From assembly GCF_000807775.2 (NCBI RefSeq), contig NZ_CP047385.1:3224001-3288000 (forward strand): DNA of 64,000 bases. The letters are read 5' to 3'. Below, one piece after another: positions 36,455 to 44,640 of this stretch (positions are counted from its first letter, which is position 1; every line of letters begins with the position of its first letter). The position numbers and the translations under genes are program-made. The notes under the pieces were generated by a model. That model searched no databases. It saw only the letters and a program-made list of their open reading frames with translations, and was not told where the DNA came from. This DNA comes from Pandoraea fibrosis (GTDB taxonomy: Bacteria; Pseudomonadota; Gammaproteobacteria; Burkholderiales; Burkholderiaceae).

Positions 36455-38311
36455 ATGAAACTCGACCTGACTTTGCCCGCTGCCGAAGCCGCGACCGGTG
36501 CCGTCGCCCAGCCTGTTGCCCCGCTGTCTGCCAAAGGCGCGGACCTCATTGCGCGCACGCTGGTCGATATCGGCGTCGATACGGTGTTCTGCTATCCGGG
36601 CGGAGCCAACCTCGAGATGCTCGACGCGCTCTCGCGCGTCGCCATCACGCTGGTACGCACCGAACACGAGCAAGGCTCGGTCTTCGGCGCGCAGGGTTAT
36701 GCGCGAGCCACCGGCAAGCTGGGCGTTTGTCTGGCGACCTCCGGTCCCGGGGCGACCAATCTGGTGACGGGGATTGCCGATGCCGCCAGCGATTCGGTGC
36801 CTGTCCTCGCCATCACCGGTAACGTCGCCACGCATTGGCTCGGCAAGAACGCGTTTCAGGAGGTGGACATCGTCGCTATCACCCGGCCTGTGACGAAGCT
36901 GGCTCGCCAGGTGCGCGAGCCTCGCGACATTCCCGCCGCGCTGCGTGAGGCGGCCGCGTGCGCGCTGGCGGGCCGGCCCGGCCCCGTTCTGCTCGATTTC
37001 CCGAAAGACATTCAACAGGCGCGTCCCGATCAGCCGACCGACAAGCGCTTCACCGCGCCGGTGCCGGCCGGCATGAGCGACGAGACGGCTCAGCGGATCG
37101 CCGCCTTGCTGGCGAAAAGCGAGCGCCCGGTGATCTACGCTGGCGGTGGGGTGATTGCTTCAGGCACCGGTGCCCGGCTTGTGGCGTTGGCCGAGGCGCT
37201 CGATTGTCCGGTGGCGCTCACGATGATGGGGCTCGGCGCCATGCCGGACGACCATCCGTTGCTGCTCGGCCCGCTCGGCATGCACGGCGCATATGCGGCC
37301 AACGTGGCCGTGAACGAGGCCGACCTCGTGTTGGCGCTCGGCGTTCGCTTCGACGACCGTGTGATCGGTGACCCGGCGTCGTTCGCACGTCACGCAAAGA
37401 TCGTCCATGTCGATGTCGACGCCGCCGAAATCGGCAAGAACAAGCCCGTCACGCTCGGCGTGCATGCGGATCTGCGCGACGCCTTTGCCGGTCTGCTCGC
37501 TCACGCGAAGCGACGCGACGTGCCGGATTGGCATGCGTATCTGCGCGAGCGCCGCGCCGCTCATCCGCTGCGCGCGGCCCAACGAGGTGCATCGGAAGTG
37601 TCGGGAGCACAGGACACAGCCGGCGAGACAAGCACGGCCACCGTGCTGACGGGGGTCGACGTCATCTCGGCACTGGCGGCGCTGCTGCCGCCGCAGGCCA
37701 TTGTGACCACAGGCGTCGGCCAGCATCAGATGTGGGCAATGCAGCACCTGCGACTGCGCCAGCCGCGCACGTTCCTGTCCAGCGCGGGCTTCGGCACGAT
37801 GGGCTTTGGTTTGCCGGCGGCGATCGGTGCCAAGGTCGCGTTGCCCGACGTGCCGGTGATCGATATCGACGGCGACGGCAGCCTCAACATGTCCGTGAAT
37901 GAGCTCTCGACGTGCCGCCGTTACGGGCTGGGCGTGAAGGTGCTGGTGATCAACAACCAGTGGCTGGGCATGGTCCGGCAGTGGCAGGACATGATCTACG
38001 CGCGCAATCGCGTGGCTTCGTCGCTGGTCGATCCGAACGTGCCCGAGGGGGCCGACGACGGCCGGCCATATCCGGACTTCGTGACCATCGCGGCCGGTTA
38101 CGGCGTGGCGGGGGCTCGTGTGACCCGTGCAGAGGAACTGCCCGCCGCACTCGCCCGCATGCTGGAAGACCCGAGCGAGCCGTATCTGCTGGATGTCCTC
38201 GTCGCCCGGGAAGACGACGTCTACCCGATGATTCCTGCGGGCAAGACCTATCGCGATGTGGTTTTCGGTCCGGGACAGGCCGCCGGTCCCATCGCGGCAG
38301 GGGCATTCTAA
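36455..38311 (+). CDS. ilvB: Acetolactate synthase large-subunit-type ThDP enzyme
   Basis: A 618-residue thiamine-diphosphate enzyme of the acetohydroxyacid synthase type. The catalytic glutamate lies in TEHEQGS (E72), the central FAD/linker domain contains MMGLGAMP, and the ThDP motif runs from GDGSLNMSVNE to INNQWLG. No small regulatory subunit gene (ilvN) is adjacent, unlike the biosynthetic pair, and the gene is divergent from an Lrp-type regulator. A 25-residue polar linker (GASEVSGAQDTAGETS) joins the middle and C-terminal domains. It may be a stand-alone synthase or a related carboligase. An earlier ATG at 36428 is possible. Confidence 0.85.
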   Translation: MKLDLTLPAAEAATGAVAQPVAPLSAKGADLIARTLVDIGVDTVFCYPGGANLEMLDALSRVAITLVRTEHEQGSVFGAQGYARATGKLGVCLATSGPGATNLVTGIADAASDSVPVLAITGNVATHWLGKNAFQEVDIVAITRPVTKLARQVREPRDIPAALREAAACALAGRPGPVLLDFPKDIQQARPDQPTDKRFTAPVPAGMSDETAQRIAALLAKSERPVIYAGGGVIASGTGARLVALAEALDCPVALTMMGLGAMPDDHPLLLGPLGMHGAYAANVAVNEADLVLALGVRFDDRVIGDPASFARHAKIVHVDVDAAEIGKNKPVTLGVHADLRDAFAGLLAHAKRRDVPDWHAYLRERRAAHPLRAAQRGASEVSGAQDTAGETSTATVLTGVDVISALAALLPPQAIVTTGVGQHQMWAMQHLRLRQPRTFLSSAGFGTMGFGLPAAIGAKVALPDVPVIDIDGDGSLNMSVNELSTCRRYGLGVKVLVINNQWLGMVRQWQDMIYARNRVASSLVDPNVPEGADDGRPYPDFVTIAAGYGVAGARVTRAEELPAALARMLEDPSEPYLLDVLVAREDDVYPMIPAGKTYRDVVFGPGQAAGPIAAGAF

Positions 38312-38431
38312 GGCCGTTCCGGCGTCGCATCGGCCGGGCTGGGCGAGGGCGCAAGCAGCCGTCGTTCGTGCCCGGCGGCCATTATCACGACATGAGAATT
38401 TCGTGCCTCGTCGCGAGATCGCAACGACACT

Positions 38432-38453
38432 ACCCGCTTCGGCGGGTTTTTTT
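38432..38453 (+). terminator. Rho-independent terminator after the acetolactate-synthase-type gene
   Basis: A 6-bp stem (38432-38437 with 38442-38447) closes a TTCG tetraloop and runs into seven T residues. It lies 120 bases after the stop codon and before the binding-protein gene. Confidence 0.9.
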
Positions 38454-38516
38454 CGTTTTGGGGGCGTCGAGGAGTATCATTGCGCTCTTTCAAGAATTCT
38501 CGCCAAGGAAATCAAC

Positions 38517-39296
38517 ATGTTGACGAAGCGCCTCGTGCTGGCCGCCGCCTGTTTTTTGACGACATTCGCCGCGGTGCCGGCAGCGCAGGCCGCCGATCCC
38601 ACGTACACCGTGGGTGCCGGCGGCACGTATCGTCCGTTCGAGTTCGAAACGGCGCAAAAGGAACTGGTCGGCTTCGACATCGACGTTATCAAGGCGATCG
38701 GCAAAGCAGGCGGATTCAACGTGAAGCTGGTCAGCACGCCGTGGGAAGGCATCTTCGCCACGCTGGATCAGGGCGATCGCGACATCATCATTTCCGGCAT
38801 CACCATCACCGACAAGCGTCGTGAAATGGTGGACTTCTCGACCCCGTACTTCCCGGCCGATCAGGTCATCATCACCTCGCCGGGCGCCAAGGTGGCGAAC
38901 CTTGCCGATCTGAAGAAGCTGCAAGTGGGTGTGGTCAACTCGAGCACGGGTGACATTGCCGTGTCGGAAGAGCTGGGCAAGGCAAGCACCGCGATCCGCC
39001 GCTTCGACAACACGCCGCTGATGCTCGAGGAACTCTATCGCGGGGGCGTGGACGCCGCCGTGGGCGACGTCGGCGTGATCAAGTTCTACATCAAGAGCCA
39101 TCCGGAAAAGCCGTTCAAGTTGGTCTACGACGCCAAGTTCAAGCGCCAATACTTTGGTATTGCGGTGAAGAAGGGCAACAAGGTGGCGCTCGACAAGATC
39201 AATACCGGTCTGAAGAAGATCGTGGCTGACGGCACCTACGCCAAGATCTACAAGCAGTGGTTCGACGCCGACGTACCGACCCTGCCGCAACAATAA
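38517..39296 (+). CDS. Polar amino acid ABC transporter, periplasmic binding protein
   Basis: A 259-residue family 3 solute-binding protein. The signal peptide is cleaved after AQA (residue 24). The two-lobe fold shows YTVGAGGTYRPFEF, LVGFDIDVIKAIGK, the ISGITITDKR segment and the hinge region with DLKKLQVGVVNSSTGD. AAGGAA precedes the start. The position before astC/astA suggests a basic amino acid such as arginine or ornithine as ligand, which is inference only. It is followed by an intergenic hairpin that probably lowers expression of the membrane genes. Confidence 0.9.
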   Translation: MLTKRLVLAAACFLTTFAAVPAAQAADPTYTVGAGGTYRPFEFETAQKELVGFDIDVIKAIGKAGGFNVKLVSTPWEGIFATLDQGDRDIIISGITITDKRREMVDFSTPYFPADQVIITSPGAKVANLADLKKLQVGVVNSSTGDIAVSEELGKASTAIRRFDNTPLMLEELYRGGVDAAVGDVGVIKFYIKSHPEKPFKLVYDAKFKRQYFGIAVKKGNKVALDKINTGLKKIVADGTYAKIYKQWFDADVPTLPQQ

Positions 39297-39341
39297 GCAA
39301 CGCGTGTAAGATTCGCGCCACGCGCGCCAGATATCTGGCCT

Positions 39342-39402
39342 CTCGCGGCCCGTGAGCTGATCGTCGATCACCGACGTCAACCCCCGGGCCGCGAGCGTTT
39401 TT
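39342..39402 (+). terminator. Intergenic hairpin with T-run between binding protein and permease genes (probable attenuating terminator)
   Basis: A perfect 11-bp GC-rich stem (39342-39352 with 39385-39395) encloses a 32-base loop with its own small palindrome and is followed by CGTTTTT. It lies inside the transporter operon. Partial termination here would explain the usual excess of binding protein over permease and ATPase. Confidence 0.75.
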
Positions 39403-39446
39403 CTGCCGGGCAGCCGGTTCGTTTCATTTTGTGAGAAAGGTGCTTC

Positions 39447-40199
39447 ATGGGTGGGTTCCAGTGGAACATCATCAGCGAATACATGCCCCTGTTTGTCGAG
39501 GGCACGCTGATGACGCTCAAGTGCACGGTGATCTGCGTGATCGCCGGCACGTTACTTGGGCTCGTGCTTGGCGTCGGCCGTCTGGCCGAAGCGCGTCACG
39601 GCTTCTATAAGTATTTCCTGCGCTTCGCGGTGCAATATCCGGTTCGCTTCTACGTCAGCTTCTTCCGCGGCACGCCGCTGTTCGTTCAGATCCTGCTGAT
39701 TCACTTCGCGCTGATGCCGCTGTTGATCAACCCGTCGGGCGGTCTGCTCGTGAGTGGCGATCTGGCGCGTGAAATCCGTTCGCAATACGGCGCGTTCATG
39801 TCGGCGGTGCTGGCGATTTCGCTGAATGCCGGGGCATACGTTTCCGAAATTTTCCGCGCGGGCATTCAGTCGATCGACCGCGGTCAGGCCGAAGCCGCCC
39901 GCTCGCTGGGCATGACCTACATGCAAACGCTGCGCAAGGTCGTGCTGCCGCAAGCCTTCCGCCGCATGCTGCCGCCGCTGGGTAACAACGCGATTGCGAT
40001 CGTGAAGGACTCGTCGCTGGCGTCGGCCATCGGTCTGGCCGAACTGGCTTACGCCGCGCGCACCGTGTCGGGCGCCTATGCCCGCTACTGGGAGCCGTAT
40101 CTGACGATTTCGCTCATCTATTGGGTGATCACGCTGGTACTTTCGGCATTTGTTCAACATCTGGAAACGAGGTACGGCAAAGGTGATCGTCGTCAATAA
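39447..40199 (+). CDS. Polar amino acid ABC transporter permease (HisM/GlnP type)
   Basis: A 250-residue membrane permease with about five spans. The His/Glu/Gln/Arg permease signatures [16 protein letters not shown] and the EAA loop ([32 protein letters not shown]) are clear. The loop after the second span carries an insertion ([24 protein letters not shown]). Only one permease gene is present, so the channel is probably a homodimer, unlike HisQM. GAGAAAGG precedes the start. Its end overlaps the ATPase gene start by 17 bases. Confidence 0.93.
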   Translation: MGGFQWNIISEYMPLFVEGTLMTLKCTVICVIAGTLLGLVLGVGRLAEARHGFYKYFLRFAVQYPVRFYVSFFRGTPLFVQILLIHFALMPLLINPSGGLLVSGDLAREIRSQYGAFMSAVLAISLNAGAYVSEIFRAGIQSIDRGQAEAARSLGMTYMQTLRKVVLPQAFRRMLPPLGNNAIAIVKDSSLASAIGLAELAYAARTVSGAYARYWEPYLTISLIYWVITLVLSAFVQHLETRYGKGDRRQ

Positions 40200-40905
40200 C
40201 CTGCAGAAGCAGTACGGCGAGGCGCACGTGCTGCGCGGCATTACGTGCCGCATCGAAGAAAGCGAAGTTGTGTGTGTGATCGGGCCGTCGGGCTCGGGCA
40301 AGAGCACGTTCCTGCGCTGCCTGAATGGTCTGGAAGACGTGAGCGGCGGCGAGGTGCTGGTCAACGGCTTCCATGTGGAGGACCCGAAAACGAACATGAA
40401 TGCCATGCGCGCCAGCGTGGGCATGGTGTTCCAGCGTTTCAACCTGTTCCCCCACATGTCGGTGCTCGAGAATCTGGTGCTCGCGCCGATGCAGGTGAAC
40501 GGCATCAAACGCAGCGAAGCCGTGACCATCGCGGAGCAACTGCTGCGCAAGGTCGGTCTGATCGACAAGATCGACGCGTTCCCGAATCAGCTCTCGGGCG
40601 GCCAGCAGCAGCGTGTGGCGATCGCACGCGCACTCGCGATGCAGCCCAAGGTCATGCTCTTCGACGAGCCGACCTCGGCGCTCGACCCGGAACTCGTGGG
40701 GGAAGTGCTCGAAGTCATGAAGTCGCTGGCCGACGAGGGCATGACGATGGTGGTCGTCACGCACGAAATGGCGTTTGCGCGCGAAGTCTCCGACCGTGTT
40801 CTCTTCATCGATCAGGGGGTGATCATGGAAGAAGGCAAGCCGGAACAGATCTTCTCGGCGCCGAAGCACGAGCGTACGCGCGAATTCTTGCGCAAAGTCC
40901 TGTAA
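40183..40905 (+). CDS. Polar amino acid ABC transporter ATP-binding protein (GlnQ/HisP type)
   Basis: A 240-residue ATPase with Walker [11 protein letters not shown]-loop [10 protein letters not shown], signature LSGGQQQR, Walker [15 protein letters not shown] and the switch His in VVTHEM. The GTG at 40183 gives the family start [12 protein letters not shown]; a TTG at 40150 would add eleven residues from inside the permease gene. Translation is coupled to the permease. It ends 213 bases before astC, with a large hairpin in between. Confidence 0.93.
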   Translation: MIVVNNLQKQYGEAHVLRGITCRIEESEVVCVIGPSGSGKSTFLRCLNGLEDVSGGEVLVNGFHVEDPKTNMNAMRASVGMVFQRFNLFPHMSVLENLVLAPMQVNGIKRSEAVTIAEQLLRKVGLIDKIDAFPNQLSGGQQQRVAIARALAMQPKVMLFDEPTSALDPELVGEVLEVMKSLADEGMTMVVVTHEMAFAREVSDRVLFIDQGVIMEEGKPEQIFSAPKHERTREFLRKVL

Positions 40906-40915
40906 TTCTCACGAT

Positions 40916-40949
40916 TGCGACGCGCGCAGAGGTATATCCGCGCGTCGCA
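40916..40949. repeat. 11-bp inverted repeat downstream of the ATPase gene
   Basis: Arms 40916-40926 and 40939-40949 are perfectly complementary around a 12-base loop, 11 bases after the stop codon. There is no T-run, so it may act as an mRNA 3' stabiliser or a factor-dependent end point rather than a classical terminator. Confidence 0.55.
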
Positions 40950-41117
40950 TCTGATTACAATGCGGGGGTACGCGCGCCGAGTGCCGTTGCGAAGCTCGTT
41001 CGCACGAGGCGCGTCGCAGGCACCCTGAGCCCCCAGCCAGGTTTTTTCACAGGGCAGTGACCTTTGTCCGGGCCTGCCCCGCAATCGAAGATTGCACTCC
41101 GATTTCACGAGGTAGTC

Positions 41118-42359
41118 ATGAGCCAGCCAATCGCTGTGACCCGCCAGACGTTCGACGACGTGATGGTGCCCAATTACGCTCCTGCCCAGATGGTGCCCGT
41201 GCGTGGCGAAGGCTCGCGCATGTGGGACCAGCAGGGTCGCGAGTATGTTGATTTCACCGGCGGGATCGCGGTCAACGCGCTCGGCCATGCCAATCCCGAA
41301 CTGGTGAAGGTCATCGAGGAGCAGGCGCGCAAGGTCTGGCACATCGGCAACGGTTACACCAACGAGCCGGTGCTGCGTCTGGCCAAGGCACTGACCGAAG
41401 CGACGTTTGCCGACAAGGCGTTCTTCTGCAATTCGGGCCTCGAAGCCAACGAAGCCGCGCTCAAGCTGGCGCGCCGCTACGCCTACGACCACGCGGCCGA
41501 GCGTGGCGGCAAGGAGAAGAGCGAGATCATCTCGTTCTTCAACTCGTTCCATGGCCGTTCGCTCTTCACCGTCAGCGTGGGGGGGCAGGCGAAGTACACC
41601 GAGGGTTTCGGCCCGATTCCGGCCGGGATCATGCATCTGCCGTACAACGATCTGAAGACCGTCGAAGCGACGATTTCGGACGCCACGGCCGCGGTCATCG
41701 TCGAGCCGGTGCAGGGCGAAGGCGGCGTGCTGCCGGCCGATCCGTCCTTCCTGAAGGGTCTGCGTGCGTTGTGCGACAAGCATGGCGCACTGCTGATTTT
41801 CGACGAAGTGCAGACGGGCGTCGGTCGTACCGGCACGTTGTACGCCTACGAGCAATATGGCGTGACGCCGGATATCCTGACCACCGCAAAGGCGCTGGGC
41901 AATGGGTATCCGATCGGCGGCATTCTCACCACGAGCAAGATCGCGGCGAGCTTCTCGCCGGGCACGCACGGCTGCACGTATGGTGGCAACCCGCTCGCTA
42001 CGGCGATCGCCGGGCGTGTGCTCGAATTGATCAACACGGCTGAGACGCTGAACGGCGTGAAGGCGCGTCACGATCATTTCATCAAGGGCATCGAAGGCAT
42101 CAACGCGCGTCATGGCGTGTTCGAGCAGGTGCGCGGCATGGGGTTGCTCATCGGCGCGGTGCTCAAGCCGGCCTTTGCCGGCCGTGCCAAGGACATCGTG
42201 ACGGAATCCGAGAAGAACGGCCTGATGCTGCTGGTGGCCGGCGCTGACGTGGTGCGTTTCGCCCCGTCGTTGAACATCCCGTTCGCCGACATCGACGCCG
42301 GTCTCGCGTCGCTGGAAAAGGCGGTGGCGACGGTGGCTGCGACGGCGAAGGCGGCCTGA
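41118..42359 (+). CDS. astC: Succinylornithine/acetylornithine aminotransferase
   Basis: A 413-residue class III PLP aminotransferase of the ArgD/AstC group. The PLP lysine is K258 in [22 protein letters not shown], the [16 protein letters not shown] helix and [16 protein letters not shown] are typical. CGAGG precedes the ATG at 41118. Sequence alone does not part AstC (catabolic) from ArgD (biosynthetic); the astA gene 111 bases downstream argues for the arginine succinyltransferase pathway, where the enzyme converts N-succinylornithine to its semialdehyde. Confidence 0.88.
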   Translation: MSQPIAVTRQTFDDVMVPNYAPAQMVPVRGEGSRMWDQQGREYVDFTGGIAVNALGHANPELVKVIEEQARKVWHIGNGYTNEPVLRLAKALTEATFADKAFFCNSGLEANEAALKLARRYAYDHAAERGGKEKSEIISFFNSFHGRSLFTVSVGGQAKYTEGFGPIPAGIMHLPYNDLKTVEATISDATAAVIVEPVQGEGGVLPADPSFLKGLRALCDKHGALLIFDEVQTGVGRTGTLYAYEQYGVTPDILTTAKALGNGYPIGGILTTSKIAASFSPGTHGCTYGGNPLATAIAGRVLELINTAETLNGVKARHDHFIKGIEGINARHGVFEQVRGMGLLIGAVLKPAFAGRAKDIVTESEKNGLMLLVAGADVVRFAPSLNIPFADIDAGLASLEKAVATVAATAKAA

Positions 42360-42470
42360 CGGCAGCGCGTCACCTCACCTCGCGCTGAGCCATCGTGCAC
42401 AGCCCCTCGGGCCGGACCGGCGGATGACGTCGCTCCGGCCCTTGTTTCACCGACTTCGCCGGATGTGCCC

Positions 42471-43634
42471 ATGACCCGTCAATCGAAAATGGTGACTTCT
42501 CCGCAAGCCTCGACCCCAGTGAGGTCGTCAGCCTCGACGGAACTGCCGGCCGACGGTGCCACCACGTCGCTGCGTGTGGTGCGTCTGGCACGCCCTGGCG
42601 ATCTCCCCGCGTTGCTGAAGCTGGCGGCACTGGCCGGGCCGGGCATGACCTCGTTCAAGCCGGATCAGGCGGCGCTCGAAGCGCGTCTGGCGCGCGTCGC
42701 GGCCACGGTGCAGGGACATGCGCCAACGGGCGAGCAGGGCTATCTGTTCGTGATGGAGGACGTGCAGACCGGCGAGATTGCCGGTGTGTGCGGGCTGGAA
42801 GCCGCCGTCGGGCTGGAGCAACCGTTTTACACGTATCGCAAGGATACGATCGTGCACGCGAGCCGAGAGTTGAACGTCTGGTCGCGGATGCTGACGCTCT
42901 CGCTCTCGAACGATCTGACTGGCTACAGCGAACTCTGCTCGTTGCTTCTCGACCCGTCCTGGCGCGGGGCCGGCAATGGCGCATTGCTGTCGAAAGCGCG
43001 CTTCCTGTTCATGGCGCAGTTCCCCGAGCGATTCGGCCCGCATGTCTGCGCCGAGTTGCGCGGCTATTTCGACGACGAGGGGCAAAGCCCGTTCTGGCAG
43101 TCGCTGGGGCAGCATTTCTTCAAGATCGATTTCGATCAGGCGGACTATCTGACCTCCATCGGCAAGAAATCCTTCGTTGCCGAACTGATGCCGAAGTATC
43201 CGATCTACGTCGACTTTCTCTCCCCACAAGCGCAAGCGGCCATCGGCGTGACGCATCGGGACACACTCCCGGCGCGCCGGTTGCTGGAGCAGGAAGGCAT
43301 GCGCTCGGGGGCGCACGTCGACATCTTCGACAGCGGCCCGGTGCTCGAAGCCCGTGTCGCCGACCTCCGCGCAGCACGTGACAGCCGGTATCTCAGCGTG
43401 AACATCGCTTCGGCATCGGGCGAGGACAGTAGCCCTGCGCCTGCGGTACAGAGCGCCGAACCGTATCTCGTCGCCTGTCTCGCGCTGGACGGGTTCCGCG
43501 CCACGCTGGTCACGGGGCGCCCGGAGCGACGCGCGTTCACGCTGAGTCCGCTCGCCGCGCAAGCGCTGGGCGTCAAGCAGGGCGACCGTATCCAGGTCCT
43601 GCCGCTCAAACCGCCGCGCGCCGAAGCGATATAA
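42471..43634 (+). CDS. astA: Arginine N-succinyltransferase family protein
   Basis: A 387-residue AstA-family enzyme, which transfers succinyl from succinyl-CoA to arginine. The core starts at LRVVRLARPGDLPALLKLA and shows SFKPDQAALEARL, the conserved GYSELCSLLLDPSWRGAGNG, and FWQSLGQHFFKIDFDQADYL. The core is normal, but an N-terminal leader of about 35 polar residues is extra, so a later start (42489) is possible. In Pseudomonas the enzyme is a heteromer of two related subunits (AruF, AruG); only one gene is present. The next ast genes (astD, astB, astE) are missing, and the convergent pilus operon begins 29 bases after the stop. Confidence 0.9.
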   Translation: MTRQSKMVTSPQASTPVRSSASTELPADGATTSLRVVRLARPGDLPALLKLAALAGPGMTSFKPDQAALEARLARVAATVQGHAPTGEQGYLFVMEDVQTGEIAGVCGLEAAVGLEQPFYTYRKDTIVHASRELNVWSRMLTLSLSNDLTGYSELCSLLLDPSWRGAGNGALLSKARFLFMAQFPERFGPHVCAELRGYFDDEGQSPFWQSLGQHFFKIDFDQADYLTSIGKKSFVAELMPKYPIYVDFLSPQAQAAIGVTHRDTLPARRLLEQEGMRSGAHVDIFDSGPVLEARVADLRAARDSRYLSVNIASASGEDSSPAPAVQSAEPYLVACLALDGFRATLVTGRPERRAFTLSPLAAQALGVKQGDRIQVLPLKPPRAEAI

Positions 43635-43662
43635 GCCGCACGAACGCTGCACCGCGTCATCG

Positions 43663-44640
43663 TCAAAACTCAATTGTGGCCGTCACGGTGTCCGTGTAGA
43701 CACCAGGCGCGGGTGTCGATTGCGCCGGCACCAGGGCGTAGATCGGAATGAACTGCACGAGCCCGCTGCCCACGCCGGTCAGTTGTGACGTCCCCGACGT
43801 GCCATCCCCCCAGATCGTGGCGTAACCACTATCCAGATAGAGTTGATAGCTGACACTGCTGCCGGTGACGCCGGTCATGCTGCGCGACGTGACGGTGCCC
43901 AGCAACCCGCCGGACAGGCTGACGCGATAGGCGTCGTTCTTCGTGCATTGCACCGTGATCTGCCCCGTGCTGGTGACGGGACTGGCCAGCGCCGATTGCG
44001 TCGCGAAGGTGATGTTGGCAGCGGCAATGGTGCAGTTGTTGATGACCGTTACGTTTGCGTTGAACGGGGTGCCCGGCACCGCCGTCATGGCGCTGCCGCA
44101 GGCGGGGGCGGGCGACAACGCGCCATAAGACGCGTATTGCAGACTCATATCCCCTGTCGCGAAGACACGCGTATAGACGGTGTTGCTGCTGCCTGAGGTC
44201 GGCACGGTCGTCTGCGCCGCGGCAATCTTTCCGTAGACGTTGACGTTCTGCGTCAGCGTGCCCCCCAGGAGCGGACGCGCCAGGGTGATGGCGATGACGC
44301 TGCTCGTCGCGGTTCCCCAGGCGTTGGAATACGCGGGGTCGGTGAAGAGTCCGAACGTAATGGCGTTGCCCGCATTGGTGAGTGAGAGCGGCTGACTGGC
44401 GTTGAGTGCGAGGCAGACTTTGACGTTGGGATTGCCACCGACTATGGGCCATGTGCATGAGACGGGGATCGTGCCCGTCGCGGAAAGGGCCGCGCCCGAG
44501 ATCGGGCTGAACGCCGAGAACGCGAGCGTCGGCGTCCCGAGCGAGCAGGTCTGCGCGTGCGCGGCTGCACTCAGCAGGCCGAGCCCGGCGCTGGCGACAC
44601 ATCGCCGCCAATACTGGAATTTCCGGCGCATGCACGTCAT
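43663..44640 (-). CDS. Two-domain spore coat U protein, probable pilus tip subunit
   Basis: A 325-residue exported protein with a signal peptide (cleavage after AHA near residue 29) and two tandem spore-coat-U (SCPU) domains, about 30-160 and 175-325. Each begins with a cysteine pair pattern and has the SCPU strands; the second reads NCTIAAANITF ... VYTDTVTATIEF. The start at 44640 has an AGGAGG site and overlaps the usher stop (ATGA). In Csu-type archaic pili the last, two-domain gene encodes the adhesive tip, which fits its length and position here. Confidence 0.86.
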   Translation of the reverse strand: MTCMRRKFQYWRRCVASAGLGLLSAAAHAQTCSLGTPTLAFSAFSPISGAALSATGTIPVSCTWPIVGGNPNVKVCLALNASQPLSLTNAGNAITFGLFTDPAYSNAWGTATSSVIAITLARPLLGGTLTQNVNVYGKIAAAQTTVPTSGSSNTVYTRVFATGDMSLQYASYGALSPAPACGSAMTAVPGTPFNANVTVINNCTIAAANITFATQSALASPVTSTGQITVQCTKNDAYRVSLSGGLLGTVTSRSMTGVTGSSVSYQLYLDSGYATIWGDGTSGTSQLTGVGSGLVQFIPIYALVPAQSTPAPGVYTDTVTATIEF

